Shown: piece by piece, positions 31,440-40,701 of the stretch
How the letters are laid out: every line of letters begins with the position of its first letter
Position numbering within the stretch: position 1 is the stretch's first letter
Assembly (NCBI GenBank): GCA_031263485.1
Contig: JAISFS010000116.1
Coordinates: 22,976-86,975, forward strand
Direction: 5' to 3'
Origin: Deltaproteobacteria bacterium
Lineage (GTDB): Bacteria; Desulfobacterota; Desulfarculia; Adiutricales; Adiutricaceae
DNA length: 64,000 nucleotides
Translations under genes and position numbers: made by a program
The notes under the pieces: generated by a model
The model's database searches: none
Told to the model about the DNA's origin: nothing
What the model saw: only the letters and a program-made list of their open reading frames with translations

Positions 31440-33344
31440 TTGGCAGGCTTCAGTCTCCTCGCTCTTCTGGACGACGTGACCAGCGTCCTTGACGACGTTA
31501 CCGTCCTCGCCAAGATGGCTGCCCAGAAGACCGTGGGCGTGGTGGGGGACGACCTGGCGCTCACGGCCGAACAGCTCTCCGGGCTTTCGGCGGCGCGGGA
31601 GCTCCCCGTGGTCTGGGCGGTCACCAAAGGCTCGCTCGTCAACAAGCTCTTCATCATCCCCTTCGCTCTCGCGGTGAGCGCCGTAGCCCCCGGGCTCATC
31701 CCCCCGGTGCTGATGGTCGGGGGATCGTATCTGTGCCACGAGGGGGCCGAGAAGCTGGCCGGCAACCTCAAGGAAAAGTTGCGGCGTCGCGAGGCGGGCC
31801 TTGTCCAGGCTGACGGTGAAGGGGAGGGCGCCGGATCCTCCCGGAACGTCGCGCTAGCCCCTTTGAGCCCCGCTTCCGCCGTGGCCGCGACCCTCACGGA
31901 ACTTTCCGGAAGCCCTGAAGCCACTGAGAGCTTCGCCGTGACCGATGGCCGGGACGGGCCTGCCGTCCCGTCTGCCGTTGCCGCCGCATCCGTATCCGAT
32001 GGGACGGAGACGTGCGGCGCCGCCCGGTCGGGCCCCGAATCCCCGCCACCCGTGAAGCTTGAGGGTCCCGTTTCGGCGGCGATGCCATCGTCCTCATCAC
32101 CGTCCTTTTCGACGTCATCGACTTCACCGGCATCTTCACCATATTCATCATCGACGGCCGACGCGGCGGCGCCCGCCGATACCCAGGCGTCCCAGTCGTA
32201 TATTGCGGCGGTGGCGCCGGATGCCGGGCAGGCCGTCCAGGCCGCAGGGCCTCAGGAGGCCTCACCCCCCGTTGCCTCGGGGATGCGGGGCGCAACTGGC
32301 GTTCGGGATACCGTGACGAAGTCCCAGGCGGCATCGGCATCGGGGACTTCCGGGCCCGTCGATCCTCGGGAGCTCTCCCCGCTTTCCGCTCCTGCCGCTT
32401 TGCCGGAGGTGCCCGCGCCTTCAGCCCCCTCGGAGGTTCCGTTGCCTGCGGCGGCGGCCATGGCGCCGGAAACGCCAGTGTCCCCGGCGATTCCGGACAT
32501 GGCCGGGCGCAGGGCATCCCCGTTGCCCTCGCCTATTGACCGCGGGCTCGACCATGCGCAGGGCCGTCCAGGCGATGCTCCGCTTGGGGCGGGAGACGCC
32601 CCGTCCTCCCCGTCCGCCTCGGCCGCCCCGTCCATGCCGTCCTCCCCGCCCGCCGCGGCTTCCCCGTCCGCCTCGGCCGCCCCGTCCATCCCGTCCTCCC
32701 CATTCGCCGCGTTTTCCACGTCTGCCGCGGCTTTCCCGTCAGCCGCAGCCCGGGCGGCGGACGCGGTGAGGGACCCCAACTTGAAAAGGATGCTTCTGGA
32801 GCGTTTGTCCGGGGAGGAGCTCAAAAGCAGCCTGATGCAGATGGAGAGGCGCAAGATCAAGGGTGCCGTCCGCACCGATCTGGTCCTCTCTACCGAGATA
32901 GTCATCATCGCCCTTGGCGCGCTCCCGGCGGGCATCGGCCTTTTGGAGAGGGCGGGGGCCCTGGCGGCGATAGGCCTCGTCATGACCTTCGGGGTTTACG
33001 GCTTCGTGGGGGCGCTGGTGAAATTCGACGACGCCGGTCTCTATCTTCTCAGAAAGGAGTCGCGGGGGAGGCTCAGGGACCTGGCGGGCCGGGCGCTCGT
33101 GGGTGCGGCTCCCCACTTCGTGAGGGCGCTGGGGATAATCGGCACGGTTGCCATGTTCCTCGTGGGTGGAGGCATCATGATCCACGGCCTGCCTTTCCTT
33201 GGGTTCGCGGGGCATCTCGGAGGGCTCGCGGGCCTGGCCGTGAACGTCCTTGGCGGTCTGGTCTGGGGGTTTGCGCTCCTTGCGATCGTGGGCCCCCTGG
33301 CGCGCCTGATCGAAAGGCGCAGGAAACCGGAAACCCCGCGTTGA
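31440..33344 (+). CDS. DUF808-family inner-membrane protein with a large Ala/Ser/Pro-rich insertion
   Basis: N-term MAGFSLLALLDDVTSVLDDVTVLAKMAAQKTVGVVGDDLALTAEQLSGLSAARELPVVWAVTKGSLVNK and C-term KIKGAVRTDLVLSTEIVIIALG are DUF808-like; ~300 aa low-complexity segment between. Confidence 0.85.
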   Translation: MAGFSLLALLDDVTSVLDDVTVLAKMAAQKTVGVVGDDLALTAEQLSGLSAARELPVVWAVTKGSLVNKLFIIPFALAVSAVAPGLIPPVLMVGGSYLCHEGAEKLAGNLKEKLRRREAGLVQADGEGEGAGSSRNVALAPLSPASAVAATLTELSGSPEATESFAVTDGRDGPAVPSAVAAASVSDGTETCGAARSGPESPPPVKLEGPVSAAMPSSSSPSFSTSSTSPASSPYSSSTADAAAPADTQASQSYIAAVAPDAGQAVQAAGPQEASPPVASGMRGATGVRDTVTKSQAASASGTSGPVDPRELSPLSAPAALPEVPAPSAPSEVPLPAAAAMAPETPVSPAIPDMAGRRASPLPSPIDRGLDHAQGRPGDAPLGAGDAPSSPSASAAPSMPSSPPAAASPSASAAPSIPSSPFAAFSTSAAAFPSAAARAADAVRDPNLKRMLLERLSGEELKSSLMQMERRKIKGAVRTDLVLSTEIVIIALGALPAGIGLLERAGALAAIGLVMTFGVYGFVGALVKFDDAGLYLLRKESRGRLRDLAGRALVGAAPHFVRALGIIGTVAMFLVGGGIMIHGLPFLGFAGHLGGLAGLAVNVLGGLVWGFALLAIVGPLARLIERRRKPETPR

Positions 33345-33635
33345 GCCTTTTCCGGGCCTTTCGGTTTACAACCTGGCCCGCGTGGGGTAGACTTTTTCCA
33401 TTCACTCCTCCGACCGACCGAGCATCGGCGGCCCCGCCGAGGCGCACGGGTCGCCCCCGACCCGGGATGCCCCCCGAAGGCGCGGCTCTCCGGGCGACAG
33501 TCTTCCTCGCTCCCCGATACGTTACGGCAGGTTAATTTCTGAGGCCCTCGGGTGCGCCCCCGCGGGCCCCGGCACGCCCTTTGACGCGCCCGGCTTATGG
33601 CCGCGCCGGGAGGGCGACCGAGGAAGGCCACACCG

Positions 33636-34757
33636 ATGACAGAAACGACCGCCCCCGACGCCGCCCTTCCCGCGGCCGGCGAGGCCGAAGCGCCCGAGGC
33701 CTCCGCCGCCGCCCGCCGCATGAACCCCTGGGTCCTGGCGGTTTGTCTCGCGGTCGGCATATTCATGGTGTTCCTGCTTTCGCTCTCCTCGGGCTACATG
33801 CCATTCACGGCCGGGGAGATCTGGGACATTCTTCGTTTCAAGCTCCTGGGCTGGAGCGGCGCCGACCTGGACGAGTCCAGGGTGATGGTGCTCTGGGACG
33901 TGAGGCTCCCGCGGCTAGTGACCTCGCTCATGGCCGGCGCGGCGTTGGGCCTTTCCGGCGCGGTATTCCAGGGGATACTCCTGAATCCCCTGGCCGACCC
34001 CTACACCTTGGGGGTCTCCTCCGGTGCGGCCTTCGGGGCGTCGGTGGTGATAGTGGTCTCCATACTCGTCCCATCCGCGACCTTCCTGGCCAAGCCCGTC
34101 ACCGCCGCGGGCGGGGCATTCGTCGCGTCGGCCATGACGCTGTTCGTGGTGATGCTCCTTGCCTCCGACCGGGAGGGGAGGCTCCCTCCCCCCAACCTGA
34201 TCCTGGCCGGGGTCATCATGTCGGCCATCCTTTCGGCCGCCATCTCGTTTATCAAGTACCTCGCGGGCGACCAGGTGAGCTCCATCATCTTCTGGCTCCT
34301 GGGGAGCTTCCAGGCGCGCACCTGGACCGACGCCGCCATCGTGACGGGCTTCTTCGTTCCGGCGCTCATCCTCGTTCTCCCGTCCGCCGTGGACCTTAAC
34401 ATCATGACCCTGGGCGTCAGGAGCGCCGAGACCCTGGGCGTCAACACCGGAGCGGTCCGCATGAGACTCCTGGTGTCCGCCTCCTTCGCCGCCTCGGCCT
34501 CGGTGGCCGTGGCGGGCATCATCGGCTTCGTGGGGCTCATCGTGCCTCACCTCGTGAGGCTCTCGACCGGCCCCGACCACCGCTCGCTCCTGCCGCTTTC
34601 GACCTTGGGCGGGGCGTTGCTCCTGTCCCTGGCCGACACCGCGGTGAGGGCCTTCCTGCCCGGCGAGATTCCGGTGGGCGTCTTGACCGCGCTTCTGGCG
34701 GGGCCTGCCTTCCTCGTGATTTTCCGCCGCAAGATGAAGGATCTCGCCCATGTCTGA
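33636..34757 (+). CDS. FecCD/BtuC-family ABC permease
   Basis: VRLPRLVTSLMAGAALGLSGAVFQGILLNPLADPYTLGVSSGAAFGAS; GFVGLIVPHLVRL. Confidence 0.9.
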   Translation: MTETTAPDAALPAAGEAEAPEASAAARRMNPWVLAVCLAVGIFMVFLLSLSSGYMPFTAGEIWDILRFKLLGWSGADLDESRVMVLWDVRLPRLVTSLMAGAALGLSGAVFQGILLNPLADPYTLGVSSGAAFGASVVIVVSILVPSATFLAKPVTAAGGAFVASAMTLFVVMLLASDREGRLPPPNLILAGVIMSAILSAAISFIKYLAGDQVSSIIFWLLGSFQARTWTDAAIVTGFFVPALILVLPSAVDLNIMTLGVRSAETLGVNTGAVRMRLLVSASFAASASVAVAGIIGFVGLIVPHLVRLSTGPDHRSLLPLSTLGGALLLSLADTAVRAFLPGEIPVGVLTALLAGPAFLVIFRRKMKDLAHV

Positions 34758-35865
34758 CAACTGGGACGGCCCGGGCCGTCAGGATCGGGGCCAGCCCGGC
34801 GCGGCGGCGGATTCGGGAGGGGCTGCAGGGCCCGTGATGCCCGTGCCGCCCGATGCCGGTGCGGAAGGCCGCGTATGTGCGGCGGCATCCGGTGCCGCTC
34901 CGGTCGATGCCGAGGCCAGCGGGGAGGCGGCTCCCGATATCGATTCCGTCGCGGCGCCCGGCGCCCGCGTGGCCGGGATCGGCTCGTCCTTACCGCGATT
35001 CGGCGGTTGCGGCCCCGCCTTCCGGGGAGGACGAGCCCGGGACGGGGACGGGCCCATCCTGTGCGTGAAGGGCCTGTGCTTCAGCCACGCCGGCGGGGCG
35101 ATGGTCGTGCGGGACCTGAGCCTGGACTTCCGTCCGGGTCGCCATTACGTGCTTGCCGGGCCCAACGGGGCGGGCAAGAGCACCGCGCTGGATCTCCTCT
35201 CCCGGCTCAAGGTTCCTGAGAAGGGCTCGGTCACGGTCTTCGGGAGGGAAGCCGGATCCTACCCGCCTGCGGAGCTCGCGCGCTCCCTGGCCCTGGCCCC
35301 CCAGAATTTCCAGTTCAACTTCTCGTTCACCGTGCGCGAGATAGTCTCGCTGGGCAGGCGCCCATACCTGGGCCGCTGGGGCAGGCTCACCCGCGAGGAC
35401 AGGCGCGTCGTGGAGGGGGCCATAGAGTTCCTGAACCTGGGCCGCCTGGCCGACAAGCCCGTGACCGCCCTGTCCGGTGGCGAGGCGCAGAGGGTGGTGC
35501 TCGCGCGGACCCTGGCGCAGTCCACCCCGATCGTCCTCCTGGACGAGCCCACGGCCAGCCTGGACGTGGCCCAGGCCCTGGATCTCATGGACCGCGTCCG
35601 CGTGCTGACCCGCGAGGAGGGGGCGCTGGTGGTGACGGTCACCCACGACCTGCATCTGGCTGCGGTGTACGCGGACGAGATGGTCTTCATGAAGAAGGGC
35701 CGCCTGGCGGCCGCGGGCCCCACGGCCGAGACCCTGAACCCCGGGCTTTTGAAGGAGGTCTTCGATGCCGAGGCCGAGGTGAGGCCGGACTCCTTCTCCG
35801 GGGGACTCAACATCTCCTTCAGGCACGGCAGCGACTGGGAAGGCCGCCTCCGAAAGGCCATGTGA
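34750..35865 (+). CDS. FecE/BtuD-family ABC ATPase with low-complexity N-terminal extension
   Basis: LAGPNGAGKSTALDLLSRLKVP; TALSGGEAQRVVLARTLAQ; LLDEPTASLD; overlaps the permease stop. Confidence 0.88.
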   Translation: MSDNWDGPGRQDRGQPGAAADSGGAAGPVMPVPPDAGAEGRVCAAASGAAPVDAEASGEAAPDIDSVAAPGARVAGIGSSLPRFGGCGPAFRGGRARDGDGPILCVKGLCFSHAGGAMVVRDLSLDFRPGRHYVLAGPNGAGKSTALDLLSRLKVPEKGSVTVFGREAGSYPPAELARSLALAPQNFQFNFSFTVREIVSLGRRPYLGRWGRLTREDRRVVEGAIEFLNLGRLADKPVTALSGGEAQRVVLARTLAQSTPIVLLDEPTASLDVAQALDLMDRVRVLTREEGALVVTVTHDLHLAAVYADEMVFMKKGRLAAAGPTAETLNPGLLKEVFDAEAEVRPDSFSGGLNISFRHGSDWEGRLRKAM

Positions 35866-35934
35866 ACGTGCCCCCGCTGGCGCGGCGTTCTCGGGCCTGC
35901 GGCAAGGAGGCTCTTCGCCGAGTCCCGCGAACCT

Positions 35935-36125
35935 ACGGCAAGGCGCACCTTGCCTTTGCTAGGCGCATTGACGTTTTAGTGAGGCGCATTGACGTTTTAG
36001 TGGGACGCATTGGCGTTTTAGTGGGACGCATTGACGTTTCAGTGAGACGCGCCTCAGCCTTTGCGAGGCGCCCTGGCGCTTTGGCAAGGCGCATCTTGCC
36101 TTCGCGAGGCGCACCGGCGCTTTGA
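35935..36125. repeat. 21-bp tandem repeat array (aggcgcattgacgttttagtg and variants)
   Basis: Roughly eight degenerate units read directly, between btuD-like gene and riboswitch. Confidence 0.88.
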
Positions 36126-36489
36126 GCAATGGGTGCCGATACTTCCGTTTTGAGCGCGGTTGCTCCATGCCTGGAGGGGGGACACTTTCGCTTCGGATGC
36201 GGAAACCTTGGCCAGCAGCGGGGACGATTCCGCGAATGGCGAGGCTGCCCCGTCAAGTCGCGCCGCCTGAACCGCCGCCGCAATCGCCCTTCGCGGTCGC
36301 ATCCGGCCGGATCGCCCTGGCGTTCCGGCTTCGGACGGCTTATGCCGGCGCGTCGCGGCGCACCGGGCGGGATGCCCCCAAAGGCCGGGGATTCCGCCGC
36401 GTGGTCAGCGCGCGGGCACTTGACAACGGGAAGGAGTTTCCCTACAGTGACTTGAGAAAGAGAGCCATCAAAAATTTCCCGCATGACCA

Positions 36490-36697
36490 CCGTGTGCCGA
36501 GGCGCCCGTTGAGGGCTTAAAAGGGAAGACAGTCCAAGTCTGTCACGGTCCCGCCGCTGTAACCGGGGAGCGGGGTCTCTTGCGGCCGTAAGGCCGGCCA
36601 CTTCCTCCGGAGAGGTTTTTGGGAACGTCCGGGGGGGGGAAGGCGTGGGACCCGCAGCCACGATCCGGAAGTCAGAAGACCTGCCCTGGCACCGCCG
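36490..36697 (+). ncRNA. Cobalamin riboswitch (class I-like)
   Basis: gtgtgccgaggcgcccgttgagggcttaaaagggaagacagtccaagtctgtcacggtcccgccgctgtaaccggggag...gccacgatccggaagtcagaagacctgccctggcacc matches conserved B12-box and core segments. Confidence 0.9.
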
Positions 36698-36776
36698 ATG
36701 TCCCTACGGGACGGCGCCGGACGGCGCCGCGCCCTGCGGACGTTAAGGCGCCTCAGTGAACCCGTAAAACGGATCG

Positions 36777-36818
36777 CGGTTCCGTCGCATACTCATGCGG
36801 CCGGAGCCGTTTTTTTTG
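36777..36818 (+). terminator. Intrinsic terminator ~80 nt downstream of the cobalamin riboswitch
   Basis: cggttccgtcgcatactcatgcggccggagccgtttttttt: GC-rich hairpin followed by T8. Confidence 0.8.
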
Positions 36819-37743
36819 TCCTGTAAGGCGTTTCCGGCACCGTCGGCCGCGTTTCTGACCGGCGCCTTGAACCTCCGAAGCCCGAAGTGATGCGGCGGGC
36901 AATCGCCGGAATCCCCCGGGTCTCGCGGGGCCCTGGTCGCCTTGGGCCGGACGGGCGTCCGTTCAGGCGCCGGGCGGTCACCGGCAGACGGGTTACGGTC
37001 TACGTTCGGCGGTCAGGCGGCCGGTTGCGGGTCAGCGGTTCAGCCGATGGAGGATCGCCTCGCCCGAGGATCATCGGCGACCTTGCGGGGGTCAGCCGAT
37101 AGTTTGCCGTGGATAGCCGATATTTTCATTGGGAGATCGGACGCGGCCCGTTCGGGCCCTCCGATCACATCCCTGGAGGCGGGCCCTGACGCCCGCCGGT
37201 CGCGTCGCCTTTCGGATCCGGCGGCGGCCTTGACCTTATGCCGCCGCGTCCGTCTAGTCCCGGAGGCGCCTAAGCGTCGCCGGGCGCTCCGTCGCATCGC
37301 CAGTCGATGTCCACCGCTTCACTTGTCGAATACACCCAGGCCTTATAGGCCACGGAGCGGACGCGCGCCTCGCTCGTCGGCTCCCCCTCGATCGCCCCCG
37401 CCGCCCGGGGCCGGCCCAGCCCGGCGCGGCGGGGAATTTCGCCGCGGCGCCGTCTCGGCACCGCCCCGCCTGACCGCGCGGGACGGGCGCGAGGGACGCG
37501 CGTCCGGCATGCCGGGCAATTCGCCCGGCTGCGGACCCCTTCGCGCCGCGGTCTCCGCGGATCCTTTCCGGCGGCTTGCCGCGTCCGCGCGGTTTTCCTG
37601 CCGGCGTCCATCGCCTATAATCCGGGCGGACCCCATCCGGCCAACCGCATCGGCGCCCGCCCAGCCTGCACACACACCTATGAGGTGCCGAAAACATGAA
37701 ACCGATTACGCTTTCGAATCGTCTTATGAGGAGAGACTTAAGC

Positions 37744-38739
37744 ATGATTCCCGTTCTGCTGACCGTGCTGGCGTTCCTGGGCGCGGCGACCCTGGCCTTG
37801 CTGGCCTCGGACGCGCAGGCCTTCGAGCGGAAGCCCCAGAAGCCGGCCATCGTCCTTGCCGGCTTCGGCACCACCGAGGTCGAGGCGCTGGGCGCCATCC
37901 TTAACATCGAAAACAGGGTCAAGGCCGCGTTCCCCGGCTACGACGTGCATCTGGCCTTCACTTCCAACATCATCAGGGACATCTGGCACGGCCGCGCCAA
38001 CGATGCCGCCTTCAAGCGCGCCAACCCGAGCATCCCCGCCGAGATCTACTCCATCAACAACGCGCTGACCGAGCTCGCCAAGATCCAGGAGGAGGGCGCC
38101 AGGCTGATCCTGGTCCAGTCCCTCCACGTGACGGACGGCGAGGAGTACACCGATCTCGCGAAGCTCGTGGACGCCCTGGACAAGTACAATACCGTGAAGC
38201 CGGTCCTGAAGCCCTTCCCGTGGATCGGCATCGGCGACCCGGCCATGGGGACCGGCGACGGGCAGCCCCGGTTCATCGACCGCGCCGTCCAGGCCCTGGC
38301 GCCGCTGGCCCAGCAGGCCAAGGACGCGGGCGCCGTCCTGGTGCTCATGGGCCACGGGAACGAGCACCTGACCCAGAAGATCTACGGGAAGCTCGAGGCC
38401 GCGCTCCGCAAGGCCTACGGCCCGCACATCTACATCGGCACGGTCGAGTCGCCGCCCCATGCCGCCCAGATCATCGAGGCGATCGGCAAGGTGGCCGACT
38501 CCCCCAAGAACGTGGTCATGGCCCCCCTGATGGTCGTGGCTGGCGACCACGCCCGCAACGACATGGCCGGGGACGAGCCCGACAGCTGGAAGAGCGAGTT
38601 CACCGCCGCCGGCTTCACCGTCACCCCCCACCTGGAAGGCCTCGGGTCCCTGGACTCCTTCGCCGACATCTACGTCGAGCACCTGAAGGCCCTGGAGCCC
38701 ACCGTCAAGGCCAAGTACGACAAGGATCCCAACAAGTAG
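37744..38739 (+). CDS. cbiK: Periplasmic sirohydrochlorin cobaltochelatase, CbiK family
   Basis: SD gaggaga; signal peptide MIPVLLTVLAFLGAATLALLASDAQA, then KPAIVLAGFGTTEVEALGAILNIENRVKAAFPGYDVHLAFTSNIIRDIW...LVQSLHVTDGEEY. Confidence 0.88.
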   Translation: MIPVLLTVLAFLGAATLALLASDAQAFERKPQKPAIVLAGFGTTEVEALGAILNIENRVKAAFPGYDVHLAFTSNIIRDIWHGRANDAAFKRANPSIPAEIYSINNALTELAKIQEEGARLILVQSLHVTDGEEYTDLAKLVDALDKYNTVKPVLKPFPWIGIGDPAMGTGDGQPRFIDRAVQALAPLAQQAKDAGAVLVLMGHGNEHLTQKIYGKLEAALRKAYGPHIYIGTVESPPHAAQIIEAIGKVADSPKNVVMAPLMVVAGDHARNDMAGDEPDSWKSEFTAAGFTVTPHLEGLGSLDSFADIYVEHLKALEPTVKAKYDKDPNK

Positions 38740-39000
38740 GATCGGGCGGGGGATCCCGACAGGCTGGATCCCCGTACGCCGGATCCCGTCCGGCCTAAAG
38801 CGAGGCCCGGGCGGGATCTCGAACGGCAGGGGCGGCCGCCCGCCGGCCGCCCCACCCTCCCGACATGGCCCGGCAACCGCGCAGGGGCGCAGGACCCTCG
38901 CGCGGCCGGCCCCGCCTCAGCCCGCCGCCGCGCCGGGCCGGGCATGACGCCCGGGACCCTGCGGCCGGCGGGCTTTTTGGTCCTGAAAGTGAGGGCTTCC

Positions 39001-40104
39001 ATGAAGACAGCATCCGAACGCGGCGGCCCCGGCGCAAGCGGGTCCCGCAGATCCGCCGCGCTCCTCGCGGCTGCGGCCCCGGCCCTGGCGTTGCTCGTGG
39101 CCCTGCCGTTCGTCCTGTCCCCCTCCGTGTCGGCGGGCGCCCAGGACGGGGCGGCCGGGACCGGCGCCCGGTCGGAGGCGGGAACGTCATCGTCGCCAGT
39201 AGCCTCGGCGGGCGCGGCCATGCCTGGCGCGGCTTCATCGGCTGCGGCTCAGCAAGCCGTCTCCGGCGAGGCGTCCAAGCCCCTGCGGATCATCAGCCTG
39301 TTCGCCGCCCACACGGAGATAGTGCTCCGCGAAGGGGGGCGCGACAGCCTGGTGGGGATCTCCGAACAGGAGACCTACGACGGCCCGGAAACGGACGGCT
39401 GGGACCGCCCGCCCGCCTTTTCCATCCATGACGACGTCGAGAAGTTTCTGGCCTTCAAGCCGGATCTGATCCTCGTGCGGCCCCAGCACCTGAACGCCGC
39501 CCCGAACCTCTTCGAGACCCTGGAGGGCACGGGGATCAGGATCTGGTCGCGCCAGATCACCGAGGCCGAGGGACTCTTCGGCTACTGGCAGGAGCTGGGC
39601 TCGCTCATCGGTCGTCAGGCCGAGGCCGAGCGCATGACCGAGGGCTTCAAGGCCGCGCTCGTCCCCTTCGAGGCGAACCTTAACCGCCCCGGCAGGCCCG
39701 GGGTGTTCCTGGAGTCCATCCACAGGGAAATCAAGACATTCACCCCGGACTCAATCCCCGTCTGGATCCTGGGCTATGCCGGGGGCCGAAACGTGGCCTC
39801 CGACGCCGAGCCGTCCAGGGCGGGCTATATTGTCGCCAACTACGGCCCGGAGAGGCTCCTCTCCAAGGCCTCCGAGGTGGACGTCTACCTGAGCCAGGAG
39901 GGCCCCATGAACCGGGTCCCCCTTAGCGAGATCACCGGCAGGGACATCTTCCGGACCCTCCCCGCCGTCAAGAACGGCAGGGTCTTCAAGGTCCCCGAGA
40001 ACCTCATGTCGCGGCCGACCCCGAGCCTTCTGGACGGGAGGCGCTATCTGGAGGGCTGCATCCGGGACGGGAAGCCCCCGGCGGACCTGGCGTTGCCGGA
40101 CTGA
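39001..40104 (+). CDS. FecB/BtuF-like ABC transporter substrate-binding protein
   Basis: Signal peptide; RIISLFAAHTEIVLREGGRDSLVGISEQETY...FLAFKPDLILVRPQHLN; start could also be upstream (38944). Confidence 0.82.
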   Translation: MKTASERGGPGASGSRRSAALLAAAAPALALLVALPFVLSPSVSAGAQDGAAGTGARSEAGTSSSPVASAGAAMPGAASSAAAQQAVSGEASKPLRIISLFAAHTEIVLREGGRDSLVGISEQETYDGPETDGWDRPPAFSIHDDVEKFLAFKPDLILVRPQHLNAAPNLFETLEGTGIRIWSRQITEAEGLFGYWQELGSLIGRQAEAERMTEGFKAALVPFEANLNRPGRPGVFLESIHREIKTFTPDSIPVWILGYAGGRNVASDAEPSRAGYIVANYGPERLLSKASEVDVYLSQEGPMNRVPLSEITGRDIFRTLPAVKNGRVFKVPENLMSRPTPSLLDGRRYLEGCIRDGKPPADLALPD

Positions 40105-40149
40105 GCGACCTGCCGGGTCGTAGTCCCGCTCTGCAACGGTCGAGGCTAA

Positions 40150-40355
40150 ATCGCGGCGGCAGGACTCTTTCCCGCGCTGCACGGGACTCGTCTCAGAGCG
40201 GCGGCAGGACTCTTTCCCGCGCTTCACGCGACTCGCCTCAAAGCGGTGGCAGGACTCTTTCCTTCGCTTCACGGGACTCGCCTCAGAGCGGCGGCAGGAC
40301 TCTTTCCTGCGCTTCAGGGGACTCGCCTCAAAGCGGCGGCAGGACTCGCATCGGA
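40150..40355. repeat. 45-bp tandem repeat array, about 4.5 copies
   Basis: agagcggcggcaggactctttcccgcgcttcacgggactcgcctc and variants. Confidence 0.9.
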
Positions 40356-40373
40356 GTGACTCGCCGGAATGCC

Positions 40374-40407
40374 AAAGGCCCGGATCCCTTTGCGGATCCG
40401 GGCCTTT
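40374..40407. terminator. Perfect inverted repeat, probable intrinsic terminator
   Basis: aaaggcccggatcc-ctttgc-ggatccgggccttt: 14-bp perfect stem, 6-nt loop. Confidence 0.75.
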
Positions 40408-40701
40408 CGTGTTCCGTTGTCCGGCCCGCAATGAAGTTTCATGCTCGATCGCCGCCTCGGGCTCTCGCTGGCCAACAATGAACCGCGCGTTCCCCGCACG
40501 GGGGCAAGACCGGCAAGGGTTGCGGTCGCCGGGCTTGGAGGCTGAGCCGTCGCGCCATGCGCGGCCGGTCCCCTTTATCATGAAACGATTCTTGGGCATC
40601 ACGGCATTGGGTATGCATCATATTGCGATGCCCAGAAAGGTTTAATGCGCCGGGGTGTTGATAATCAATATGAACGTGTTGGGGCCGCGCCTCCGGGTTA
40701 C

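Noticed and set aside
36942-37904. 320-aa plus ORF between riboswitch and cbiK
   Set aside because: R/P/A/S-rich composition typical of spurious GC-rich frames, and it overlaps the cbiK start in another frame.
40150-40355. CRISPR-like array
   Set aside because: Adjacent 45-bp units are repetitive along their whole length; there are no unique spacers and no cas genes nearby.
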